From Gallionellaceae bacterium UBA5126 (GTDB lineage: Bacteria > Pseudomonadota > Gammaproteobacteria > Burkholderiales > Gallionellaceae): 5,156 nt of DNA. Shown here in pieces: positions 1 through 5,156 of the stretch. The stretch is from the NCBI GenBank assembly GCA_002414205.1, contig DHYQ01000069.1:5843-10998 (forward strand). The letters are read 5' to 3'. The notes beneath the pieces are model-generated. The model did no database searches. It had not been told where the DNA came from and saw only the letters and a list, made by a program, of their open reading frames with translations. How positions within the stretch are numbered: the stretch's first letter is position 1; each line of letters starts with the position of its first letter. Made by a program: the position numbers and the translations under genes.

Positions 1-69
1 TTCAACGATTACGATGCGGCGGTGGCTTGGGCTAACGGCGACGACGTTACCGACAGCGCAGACGAATAA
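1..69 (+). CDS. C-terminal end of an unidentified protein (5' truncated by window)
   Basis: Frame 1 is open from the first base and ends at TAA (67-69), giving 22 residues. The tail is strongly acidic: it ends DDVTDSADE and contains the helix-like segment YDAAVAWA. Only the C-terminus is present, so family and function cannot be assigned. It reads rightward and converges on the clsB gene that ends at 224, with the palindromic repeat between them. Codon use (GCG, GGC, GAC) matches the GC-rich neighbours, which supports real coding sequence. Confidence 0.6.
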   Translation, partial: FNDYDAAVAWANGDDVTDSADE

Positions 70-75
70 ACGACG

Positions 76-227
76 TTAAGGAAGCACTGATTTATTCCTC
101 CGTTCGTGGTGAGCATGTCGAACCATGAATGGAGGCTTCCATTCATCAAAGCGTTACGCAAAGCGCCCTTCGACTGTTCGACAAGCTCCCAGCCCAGGGC
201 GAACGGATTAAATCAGCGCTGCCTTAA
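76..227. repeat. Imperfect palindromic repeat element (REP/MITE-like) between convergent genes
   Basis: The left arm (about 76-122) and right arm (about 177-227) are inverted copies of each other. The left begins TTAAGGAAGCACTGATTTAT. Read on the minus strand the right begins TTAAGGCAGCGCTGATTTAA. Both continue through CCGTTCG and a GAGC(A/T)TGTCGAA block, with small indels between arms. The ends are TTAAGG...CCTTAA. A second, fully paired 9-bp hairpin sits at the centre (125-146). The motif style, with CCGTTCG and GAGCTTGTCGAA in inverted orientation, resembles dispersed intergenic repeats seen in many proteobacterial genomes (recollection, not searched). No open frame in it looks like a transposase, so if mobile it would be non-autonomous. 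Lying between convergent genes, its transcript could fold into a long hairpin and limit read-through from both sides. Confidence 0.75.
125..146. repeat. Perfect hairpin at the centre of the palindromic element
   Basis: ATGAATGGA (125-133) and TCCATTCAT (138-146) are exact reverse complements around a 4-nt GGCT loop. No T-run follows on either strand, so it is not a classical intrinsic terminator by itself. It most likely is part of the folded structure of the surrounding repeat. Confidence 0.7.
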
Positions 228-1357
228 AATCGCCCAAAACCAAATATCCCCATCACCAGCCGCAACAGGGCATAGCTGGCACGCGCCCGCCAGCGGGCCC
301 ACAGCGGCTTGGGCTGACCTGCCGACACCGGGCGCGATTGTTGCAAGGCAGTTTGCAAACTGCGCCGCAACTCGGCGGCAAAGCCTTCATCCTGCACCAA
401 CACATTGGCCTCGCGTGCCAGCAGCAAGCTGAATGGGTCAATGTTGGACGAGCCCACCGTGGCCCAATGTCCATCCACCACCGCCACCTTGGCATGCAAA
501 TAGCTGGCTTGGTATTCATAAATCTCCACCCCGGCCGCCAGTAATTCGTCATACAGCGCATGCGTAGCGTAGTGCTGCAAGCGATACTCCACCCGCCCCT
601 GCAATAGCAGCACCACGCGCACCCCGCGCCGCGCCGCCTGTTTCAACACCCGGCGAAATGTCCGTCCCGGCAAAAAGTAGGCATTCGCCAACAGAATTTC
701 CGACTGGGCATGCAGCAGGGCATACAGATAGGCACGCTCGATGTCGCGGCGATGGCGCAGGTTGTCGCGCAGCAACAGCGCCAGCGGGCGCTCCGGGCGG
801 GGACGATAGGGCGGCACCCGGCGCAGGTGCCGCGCGGCGCGTAACGCCTGCCACACCACGCGCCGCCAAAGCCGCCGCATGCCAAAACGCACCTCACGCG
901 CCAGACTTCCCTGGATACGCACGGCAAAATCCAATCGGGGCGCGGCATACCCCGGCGGAACGTCGTCCAGAATGTTGATGCCGCCAACAAAGGCCACCTC
1001 GTGATCAATCGCCACCAGCTTGCGGTGCAGGCGATGCAAACGATGCTGGTGATGCCACCAGCGCATGCGGCGGAACCAACGCATCTCGCCCCCCACCGCC
1101 TGCAATTCCGCCCGCCAAGTGAGCGGAAAATCCACCGCACCAAACCCATCCAGCAACACCCGCACCTCCACGCCGCGCTGTGCGGCCTGTACCAGCGCCT
1201 GCCACACCAAACGCCCGGTGCTATCCGGCGCGAAAATATAGCTTTCCAGGTAAATGGCATGCTGGGCAACCGCAATGTCAGCCAGCAACTGCGGAAAATA
1301 TTCCTCGCCGCACCGTAACAAGGTCAGCGCATTATCGGCTATGTGATGTGGTTTCAT
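224..1357 (-). CDS. clsB: Cardiolipin synthase, ClsB type (phospholipase D superfamily)
   Basis: Predicted 377-residue membrane-associated phosphatidyltransferase that makes cardiolipin from phosphatidylglycerol and a second phospholipid. Two HxKxxxxD motifs of the phospholipase D superfamily are intact: H111/K113/D118 in HRKLVAID, followed by GGINILDD, and H288/K290/D295 in HAKVAVVD, followed by GSSNIDPFS. Both have the downstream Gly-Gly/Ser and Asn residues that complete the active site. There is no pair of N-terminal transmembrane helices as in ClsA, which points to the ClsB (YbhO) branch. E. coli ClsB is about 413 residues, so this one is somewhat short. A basic stretch near residues 156-193 (FGMRRLWRRVVWQ..., RPRPER) and a hydrophobic, basic C-terminus (about 353-377) could contact the membrane. 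The ATG overlaps the stop of the upstream ybhP-like gene as ATGA, implying coupled translation. The TAA stop lies in the last bases of the palindromic repeat. Exact in vivo substrates are inferred from family. Confidence 0.88.
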   Translation of the reverse strand: MKPHHIADNALTLLRCGEEYFPQLLADIAVAQHAIYLESYIFAPDSTGRLVWQALVQAAQRGVEVRVLLDGFGAVDFPLTWRAELQAVGGEMRWFRRMRWWHHQHRLHRLHRKLVAIDHEVAFVGGINILDDVPPGYAAPRLDFAVRIQGSLAREVRFGMRRLWRRVVWQALRAARHLRRVPPYRPRPERPLALLLRDNLRHRRDIERAYLYALLHAQSEILLANAYFLPGRTFRRVLKQAARRGVRVVLLLQGRVEYRLQHYATHALYDELLAAGVEIYEYQASYLHAKVAVVDGHWATVGSSNIDPFSLLLAREANVLVQDEGFAAELRRSLQTALQQSRPVSAGQPKPLWARWRARASYALLRLVMGIFGFGRF

Positions 1358-2082
1358 GCCCGTCGCAACTGCGCTGTCAGCAAAGCATGGTCAGACAGCG
1401 GCACGGCATGCACCGCACAATGCTGCACCTCAAAACCACGCACATAAATGCGATCCAGCCGCAACAATGGCCAGCGCGCCGGAAAGCTCTTCGCCACTTG
1501 CCCATGCTGCTGCTGAAACACATCCTGCAAGCCCAGCGCCGCCGCCAGTGGCGCGGACAAGCGGTTCTGCCAATCGTTGAAATCTCCGGCCAGAATCAGC
1601 GGCTCGTCAGCAGGAATCTGTTGCCGCACGTAGTCCACCAGCATGTCCACCTGCTTCCGTCGCCCGCCAGCAAACAGGCCAAAATGAGTACACAGCGCGT
1701 GTACTCGCCCTGCTTCCGGCCAATGCAACTCGGCATGTAGCAAGCCGCGACTTTCAAAACGATGGGCGGAAATGTCGCGGTTATGCCAAACGGCAATGGG
1801 ATGATGGCTGAGAATGGCATTGCCATGATGCCCGGCGGCATACACGCAGTTTTTGCCATACACCTGATGCGGCCAATAACCCGCCGCCAAAAACTCATGC
1901 TGCGCCTGATTGGGATAGGCTGCATGTCGCCGGGGATGCCGGGCATGTTCACCTTGAACTTCCTGCAAAAACACTACATCCGCCTGCATCTGCTGCAATT
2001 GTTGGCGCAACGGCTCCAAAACCACCTGACGATTCAATGGCGAAAAACCCTTATGAATGTTATAGCTGACGATGCGCAACAT
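1354..2082 (-). CDS. ybhP: Endonuclease/exonuclease/phosphatase (EEP) family protein, YbhP-like
   Basis: A 242-residue single-domain metal-dependent phosphoesterase of the EEP (DNase I/AP endonuclease-like) fold. The expected motifs are in order: N8 in SYNIHKG, E41 in FLQEVQ, GHHGNAILS (84-92), H133 in CTHFGL, D167/N169 in AGDFND, the LDRIYV block with D210/R211, and SDH (230-232) near the C-terminus. These supply the metal-binding and catalytic Asp/His/Asn/Glu set. No signal peptide is evident. The length is close to E. coli YbhP (about 250). YbhP is encoded immediately upstream of clsB (ybhO) in E. coli, and the same order is kept here, so the name rests on both family and synteny. The true substrate (nucleic acid, phospholipid or another phosphodiester) is not established by the sequence. 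Its ATG follows the kinase stop by 3 bp, with AGGAG 6 nt upstream. Confidence 0.85.
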   Translation of the reverse strand: MLRIVSYNIHKGFSPLNRQVVLEPLRQQLQQMQADVVFLQEVQGEHARHPRRHAAYPNQAQHEFLAAGYWPHQVYGKNCVYAAGHHGNAILSHHPIAVWHNRDISAHRFESRGLLHAELHWPEAGRVHALCTHFGLFAGGRRKQVDMLVDYVRQQIPADEPLILAGDFNDWQNRLSAPLAAALGLQDVFQQQHGQVAKSFPARWPLLRLDRIYVRGFEVQHCAVHAVPLSDHALLTAQLRRA

Positions 2083-2085
2083 GTA

Positions 2086-3126
2086 TCACTCCTGCACCAT
2101 GGGATACGGCAAGGTAATCGTGACGCAGTAGCGTGCTGGCTCGTGCAACACATGGTAGTCCGCCTCAACATCGAACAGCAGCGCCAGCCGCTCACGGATG
2201 TTTTGCAGCGCCATCTTGTTGCCCGCCCGGCTATGCACGGGCGTGGGTGGACAGGAATTTTCCACCCGCAACTGAAACGCCCGGCCTTGCAACTGCATGA
2301 AAATCTCGATCCGCCCACCTTCCAGCGCCGGTTCCACGCCGTGATACACCGCATTTTCCAGCAGCGGCTGCAACATGAACGGCGGAATCAGCACATCCTC
2401 TGGCAAATCCGCCACCTGCCAATCCACCTGCAAACGCACCCCCAAGCGCATGTTCTCCAAGGCCAAATACTGTTTGGTCAACTCCATTTCATGACGCAAC
2501 GGCACCAAATCCGGCAGCTCGGCCATGGCGACGCGAAACAAATCTGACATATCCTCCAGCGCCGTTTCCGCCAATTTGGGTTGACTGCGCACAATGGCCA
2601 GCACGGTGTTCAGCGTGTTGAACAAAAAATGTGGCCGGATACGGGCGCGCAACACCTGCAAACGCGCGTCGTGCAAGGCCATCGCCAGCACTCTGGCCCG
2701 CACACGGAAGTACAACAGCAAGGTGTTGCAAGTCACCAAACTCAACAACACAAAGCGCACCAAATCAAAGGCATTGTCGTCCGTGCCGTGCGGATGGAAT
2801 AGATCCCCCCCCAGCAGATAAGTCAGCACCATCACCGCCGCGACCAATAAATTCAGCCACTGCACGCCCTCCCGAAACGGCAGCTTGGACAAACGAGGTT
2901 GCCATAACCATAAAGCTACCAGCACCAGCAAGAAGACCGGGGTAAAAATCGGCGCAATTTCCGTGACGCTGGACAAAATATGTCCCCAGTTGCGCGCACT
3001 GGCCAAGGCAAACAACAGCATCATCAGATTGCCCAGCAACAGAATGCGCAGCACGATGCCCAGATTGCGGAAATTGGGCAGTGCTTCGGCGGACGGGTTT
3101 TGTTTTATACTGCGCGGCTTATTCAT
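2086..3126 (-). CDS. algZ: AlgZ/FimS-type membrane sensor histidine kinase (LytS/His_kinase family)
   Basis: Predicted 346-residue inner-membrane sensor. From the ATG at 3126 there are four hydrophobic segments (about residues 22-43, 58-75, 90-106, 121-141) with no sizeable periplasmic domain. A His_kinase domain follows, with the phospho-acceptor motif IRPHFLFNTLN (H166), then an ATPase domain with the N-box LQPLLENAVYHG (N258). The glycine-rich box is weak: GNKMALQNIRERL (from G302) replaces the usual GxGxGLxNxxxRL, and VENSCPP stands where a DxGxG box is expected. As I recall, AlgZ/FimS proteins share this unorthodox ATP-binding region. The N-terminal LPNFRNLGIVLRILLLGN also resembles AlgZ. 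This start is preferred over a TTG at 3174 because GGAG lies 8 nt before it. The gene is divergent from argH, as in pseudomonads, but the next gene downstream is ybhP and not an algR response regulator. It is the first gene of the three-gene leftward operon. Confidence 0.85.
   Translation of the reverse strand: MNKPRSIKQNPSAEALPNFRNLGIVLRILLLGNLMMLLFALASARNWGHILSSVTEIAPIFTPVFLLVLVALWLWQPRLSKLPFREGVQWLNLLVAAVMVLTYLLGGDLFHPHGTDDNAFDLVRFVLLSLVTCNTLLLYFRVRARVLAMALHDARLQVLRARIRPHFLFNTLNTVLAIVRSQPKLAETALEDMSDLFRVAMAELPDLVPLRHEMELTKQYLALENMRLGVRLQVDWQVADLPEDVLIPPFMLQPLLENAVYHGVEPALEGGRIEIFMQLQGRAFQLRVENSCPPTPVHSRAGNKMALQNIRERLALLFDVEADYHVLHEPARYCVTITLPYPMVQE
2088..2092 (-). promoter_or_regulatory. 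Ribosome binding site of the ybhP-like gene, inside the kinase 3' end
   Basis: On the minus strand AGGAG is formed by the last kinase codons CAG GAG and the T of its stop region, 5-6 nt before the ybhP ATG at 2082. Because the site is read by ribosomes finishing the kinase, the two proteins are likely made in a coupled ratio. Confidence 0.7.
3106..3111 (+). promoter_or_regulatory. Candidate -10 element of the argH promoter
   Basis: TATACT (one mismatch to TATAAT) lies 65 bp before the argH ATG and is followed by a GC-rich stretch, TGCGCGGC. The -35 is poor: TGCTTC at 3082-3087 leaves an 18-bp spacer. The box overlaps the first codons of the divergent kinase, so transcription of the two genes could interfere. 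Only 50 bp separate the two start codons, which forces at least one promoter into coding sequence. No ArgR-type operator was recognised. Confidence 0.4.
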
Positions 3127-3134
3127 AAGGCAGG

Positions 3135-3139
3135 CTCCA
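3135..3139 (-). promoter_or_regulatory. Ribosome binding site deciding the algZ-like start
   Basis: TGGAG on the minus strand ends 8 nt before the ATG at 3126-3124. The alternative upstream TTG at 3174 has no comparable site and would add 16 residues while crowding the argH leader, so the ATG is the better start. Confidence 0.65.
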
Positions 3140-3176
3140 GAAAAGACCGCCGCATTTTCCAAGTAGAAAGACAACC

Positions 3177-4571
3177 ATGCAAGACAAACACACCTGGTCG
3201 GGCCGTTTTAGCGAACCCGTGGATGAATTGGTCAAACGCTACACCGCCTCCATCGGCTTCGATTACAAGCTGGCGCTGTTCGACATCGAAGGCTCGCTGG
3301 CCCACGCCAGCATGCTTTGCCAGTGCAACATCATCGGCGCACAGGACTTGAGCGACATCCAGCGCGGCCTGGCACACATCAAGGACGAAATCCTGCGCGG
3401 CGAATTCGAGTGGTCGCTGGATTTGGAAGACGTGCATCTCAACATCGAAAAACGCCTGACCACGCTGGTGGGCGACGCGGGCAAACGCCTGCACACCGGA
3501 CGCTCGCGCAACGATCAGGTGGCCACCGACGTGCGCCTGTACCTGCGCCACAGCATCGACGAGCTGATTGGTCTGGTAAAAGATCTGCAATCTGCCCTGC
3601 TGGACTTGGCCGAGCAGCACACGCACACCATTTTGCCCGGCTTCACTCACCTGCAAGTGGCGCAGCCGATCAGCTTTGCCCATCACCTGATGGCCTACTT
3701 TGAAATGCTGAAGCGCGACGCCGAGCGTTTGCAGGATTGCCGCAAGCGCGTCAACCGCCTGCCCTTGGGTGCTGCCGCCCTGGCCGGTACCAGCTATCCG
3801 ATTCAGCGCGAAATGGTGGCGGAATTGTTGCGTTTTGACGGCGTGTGCGAAAACTCGCTGGATGCCGTGTCCGACCGCGACTTTGCCATCGAATTCACCG
3901 CCTGCGCCTCGCTGCTGATGACCCATTTGTCGCGCTTCTCCGAAGAGCTGATTATCTGGATGAGCCCGCAATTCGGCTTTATCGACCTGGCCGACCGCTT
4001 CTGCACCGGCTCGTCCATCATGCCGCAAAAGAAGAATCCCGACGTGCCGGAGCTGGTGCGCGGCAAAACCGGGCGCGTCAACGGTCACTTGATTGGCCTG
4101 TTGACCCTGATGAAAGGCCAGCCGCTGGCCTACAACAAGGACAATCAGGAAGACAAGGAGCCGCTGTTCGACACCGTGGATACCCTGCAACAAACCCTGC
4201 GCATCTACGCCGACATGGTGGCCGGCATTCGCGTCAAACCGGATGCCATGCGCGCCGCTGCCCTGAAGGGCTACGCCACCGCCACCGATTTGGCCGACTA
4301 TCTGGTCAAGAAAGGCGTGCCCTTCCGCGACGCGCATGAAGTCGTGGCCCGCGCTGTGCGCTTTGCTGAACAACGCGGCTGCGACTTGGCCGAGATTGCC
4401 TTGCCGGAGTTACAACAGTTCTCGCCGCACATCGCCGACGACGTGTATGCCGTGCTGACCCTGGAAGGCTCGCTGGCCAGCCGCAACCACACCGGCGGCA
4501 CCGCCCCCAACCAGGTTGCCGTGGCCATTTCCCGCGCCCGCATCAGCCTGCACGGCCACACTGAAAAATAA
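3177..4571 (+). CDS. argH: Argininosuccinate lyase
   Basis: A complete 464-residue cytosolic enzyme that splits argininosuccinate into arginine and fumarate, the last step of arginine biosynthesis. It belongs to the homotetrameric fumarase/aspartase superfamily, and the length matches bacterial ArgH (about 455-465). It opens with the typical WSGRF (residues 7-11). It carries the three conserved superfamily regions: [12 protein letters not shown] (107-118), [11 protein letters not shown] (154-164) with the general acid histidine H158, and the signature [11 protein letters not shown] (278-288), where S279 or S280 is the catalytic serine by family alignment and K285/N287 bind substrate. [16 protein letters not shown] (317-332) is the usual family block. 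A weak ribosome site, AGAAAG, ends 6 nt before the ATG. The frame has no interruption. It is transcribed away from the kinase operon, and the tRNA-Arg promoter begins 3 bp after its stop. Confidence 0.97.
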   Translation: MQDKHTWSGRFSEPVDELVKRYTASIGFDYKLALFDIEGSLAHASMLCQCNIIGAQDLSDIQRGLAHIKDEILRGEFEWSLDLEDVHLNIEKRLTTLVGDAGKRLHTGRSRNDQVATDVRLYLRHSIDELIGLVKDLQSALLDLAEQHTHTILPGFTHLQVAQPISFAHHLMAYFEMLKRDAERLQDCRKRVNRLPLGAAALAGTSYPIQREMVAELLRFDGVCENSLDAVSDRDFAIEFTACASLLMTHLSRFSEELIIWMSPQFGFIDLADRFCTGSSIMPQKKNPDVPELVRGKTGRVNGHLIGLLTLMKGQPLAYNKDNQEDKEPLFDTVDTLQQTLRIYADMVAGIRVKPDAMRAAALKGYATATDLADYLVKKGVPFRDAHEVVARAVRFAEQRGCDLAEIALPELQQFSPHIADDVYAVLTLEGSLASRNHTGGTAPNQVAVAISRARISLHGHTEK

Positions 4572-4574
4572 CGG

Positions 4575-4602
4575 TTGCCAAAACGGTATTATCGGCTATA
4601 AT
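4575..4602 (+). promoter_or_regulatory. Sigma70-type promoter of the tRNA-Arg gene
   Basis: TTGCCA (-35, 4575-4580) and a perfect TATAAT (-10, 4597-4602) are 16 bp apart. A GC-rich discriminator, GCGCGCCG, follows, the pattern associated with stringent (ppGpp) control of stable RNA promoters. The expected start is near 4609, about 34 nt before the mature tRNA 5' end. The -35 begins 3 bp after the argH stop, so the tRNA has its own promoter despite being so close to argH. Confidence 0.85.
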
Positions 4603-4642
4603 GCGCGCCGTTCCGACAGTCAACGACTAAAAGAACCGCAAC

Positions 4643-4719
4643 GCGCCCGTAGCTCAGCTGGATAGAGTACTTGGCTACGAACCAAGGGGTCAGGAGTTCG
4701 AATCTCTTCGGGCGCGCCA
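4643..4719 (+). tRNA. tRNA-Arg, anticodon ACG
   Basis: A 77-nt cloverleaf. The acceptor stem pairs GCGCCCG (4643-4649) with CGGGCGC (4709-4715), followed by discriminator G4716 and an encoded CCA (4717-4719). The D arm contains GCTCAGCTGGATAGAGT. The anticodon stem CTTGG/CCAAG encloses the loop CTACGAA, placing anticodon ACG at 4677-4679 (read as ICG after A34 deamination; decodes CGU, CGC and CGA). The T arm is AGGAG-TTCGAAT-CTCTT, with one G-U pair. All invariant positions looked for are present, so the gene appears functional. Confidence 0.97.
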
Positions 4720-4728
4720 GACAAAACA

Positions 4729-4768
4729 ATGGGTTAGACTTTAAAAGGTCTAGCCCATTTTTCTTTTT
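4729..4768 (+). terminator. Intrinsic terminator after tRNA-Arg
   Basis: ATGGGTTAGACT (4729-4740) pairs with GGTCTAGCCCAT (4747-4758) over 12 bp, including two G-U pairs, around a TTAAAA loop. The run TTTTCTTTTT follows directly. It lies 10 nt after the tRNA CCA and ends the tRNA transcript. A short A-rich stretch precedes the stem (ACAAAACAA), so there may be some activity on the opposite strand. Confidence 0.9.
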
Positions 4769-4777
4769 CCAGCCTTG

Positions 4778-4799
4778 GGGGTAAACCTAGGGGTAAACC
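4778..4799 (+). repeat. Tandem direct repeat GGGGTAAACC x2, just beyond the tRNA terminator
   Basis: Two identical 10-bp copies (4778-4787 and 4790-4799) are separated by TA, giving a 12-bp period. They start about 58 bp after the tRNA 3' end, at the point where base composition shifts. The spacing of slightly more than one helical turn puts both copies on nearly the same face of DNA, as for a protein-binding pair. Tandem repeats of this sort near tRNA genes can be arm sites for tyrosine recombinases, but no integrase is present in the window, so this role is only a possibility. Confidence 0.55.
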
Positions 4800-4808
4800 A
4801 GAAGTTTG

Positions 4809-4970
4809 CTAGGCAACGAATAGTAACTCAATCTCGGTATAAACACATTCGATGATGAAGCGCTTTCCAGCGAGAAAACTGGCAACTTCGTGAGTATTTG
4901 AAATAAGGCAGTGTGGCGGATGACTAACTAGGAGAGCGGTTTTACAGTGGTTCACTGCACCCCATGCTGG
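4809..4970 (-). other. Short open stretch, doubtful coding
   Basis: On the minus strand 53 codons are open between TAG at 4973-4971 and the stop TAG at 4811-4809, ending with the protein-like string ECVYTEIELLFVA. No ATG is available. The first usable start is GTG at 4955, with GGGG about 4 nt upstream, giving about 48 residues. No family is recognised. It may be a tiny hypothetical gene, a decayed gene end, or chance. Its stop lies just before the tandem repeat. Confidence 0.2.
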
Positions 4971-4992
4971 CTAGTAGTGTATGGAACATACC

Positions 4993-5154
4993 CTAGACTT
5001 TAGATACGCAACTGATTCGCGTGACCTGAATTAAATCTGCTGCAACTGAACCTGCTGCCACCTCTTGGTTGATCATGCCCGAAGCTGTTTTCTCAGGGTC
5101 CCCTATTTCAGCCAAATCGGCACATCGCTCATCGCACTTTGAACCTTGATCAAT
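4993..5154 (-). CDS. Possible C-terminal part of an unidentified protein running in from the right edge
   Basis: The minus strand is open from the right edge to TAG at 4995-4993, giving at least 53 residues with a balanced composition (segments DERCADLAEIGDPEKTASGM and AADLIQVTRISCV). Other frames on both strands here are cut by stops, apart from a shorter plus-strand opening complementary to it. The codons are less GC-rich at third positions than argH or clsB, consistent with acquired DNA. No family is recognised. The 5' end lies outside the window, unless translation begins at the internal ATG of residue 27, which would leave a very short product. Confidence 0.4.
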   Translation of the reverse strand: MDQGSKCDERCADLAEIGDPEKTASGMINQEVAAGSVAADLIQVTRISCVSKV

Positions 5155-5156
5155 TT

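Larger units (their letters stand above)
4770..5156. other. Right-end region without a confident gene, altered composition
   Basis: From the tRNA terminator to the right edge there is no gene that can be named. The stretch is visibly less GC-rich than the preceding 4.6 kb and has frequent stops in most frames. It holds the tandem GGGGTAAACC repeat, the two minus-strand open stretches described separately, and small hairpins at 4945-4957 (CAGTG/CACTG) and 4979-4991 (GTATG/CATAC). Neither hairpin has a T-run. The position directly downstream of a tRNA gene is a usual site for integrated elements. Confidence 0.5.

Noticed and set aside
106..432. Plus-strand open frame through the palindromic repeat into clsB
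   Set aside because: It begins inside the repeat and continues as an antisense frame of clsB, with no domain-like sequence.
1762..2547. Plus-strand open frame of 261 codons across the ybhP/kinase junction
   Set aside because: It lies opposite two genes with clear family motifs and spans their boundary. Its composition (many His, Gln, Arg) is typical of a shadow frame.
3127..3174. N-terminal extension of the kinase from a TTG at 3174
   Set aside because: The ATG at 3126 has a GGAG at proper spacing, and AlgZ-like similarity begins after it. The TTG start has no ribosome site and would lie 3 bp from the argH ATG.
3127..3200. Minus-strand promoter for the kinase operon
   Set aside because: TTGCAT and TTGTCT could serve as -35 boxes, but no acceptable -10 follows at the right distance, so no site was called.
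3123..4373. Long open frame on the minus strand opposite argH (about 416 codons)
   Set aside because: It is the antisense shadow of argH, caused by GC-rich codon bias. The translation is rich in Gln, His, Ala and Val and has no family motifs, while argH on the plus strand is unmistakable.
4856..4897. Tiny plus-strand frame starting ATGATGAAGCGC (13 codons)
   Set aside because: It is too short, has no convincing ribosome site, and lies in a region with stops in all frames.
4945..4991. Two small hairpins (CAGTG/CACTG and GTATG/CATAC)
   Set aside because: Stems of 5 bp with no T-runs and no repetition elsewhere in the window are expected by chance.

Overview
The window is ordinary chromosomal DNA of a GC-rich proteobacterium, followed by a short right-hand stretch of different character. 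The protein families and gene order (argH divergent from an AlgZ-type sensor) suggest a betaproteobacterium, possibly of the Neisseriales, but this rests on gene content and repeat style and no database was searched.

Layout. The first 69 bases are the acidic C-terminus of an unidentified rightward gene. Next comes a roughly 150-bp imperfect palindrome (76-227) with TTAAGG...CCTTAA ends. It looks like a non-autonomous repeat (REP/MITE type) and its outer end supplies the stop codon of the next gene. Reading leftward from 3126 to 224 is a compact three-gene operon: an AlgZ/FimS-type membrane histidine kinase, a YbhP-like endonuclease/exonuclease/phosphatase (EEP) family protein, and a ClsB-type cardiolipin synthase. 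The first junction has 3 bp between stop and start and the second a 4-bp overlap, so coupled translation is likely. Divergent from it, 50 bp away, is a complete argH (argininosuccinate lyase, last step of arginine synthesis). A strong sigma70-like promoter, a tRNA-Arg(ACG) with encoded CCA and an intrinsic terminator follow.

The last ~390 bases (from about 4770) lack a confident gene, look less GC-rich, and begin with a tandem GGGGTAAACC repeat 50 bp past the tRNA 3' end. On the minus strand there are two short open stretches, one running off the right edge. This fits the boundary of an integrated element or its remnant next to a tRNA gene, but no integrase is visible.

How the genes work together: ybhP-clsB is a known pairing in enterobacteria, and argH-algZ is a known neighbourhood in pseudomonads. 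Here the two are joined, with ybhP-clsB in the place where the AlgR-type response regulator would be expected. This raises the possibility that a LytS/AlgZ-type sensor is co-expressed with a membrane phospholipid synthase. No clearly new system is visible. That junction, the palindromic repeat and the tRNA-adjacent region are the points worth a second look.
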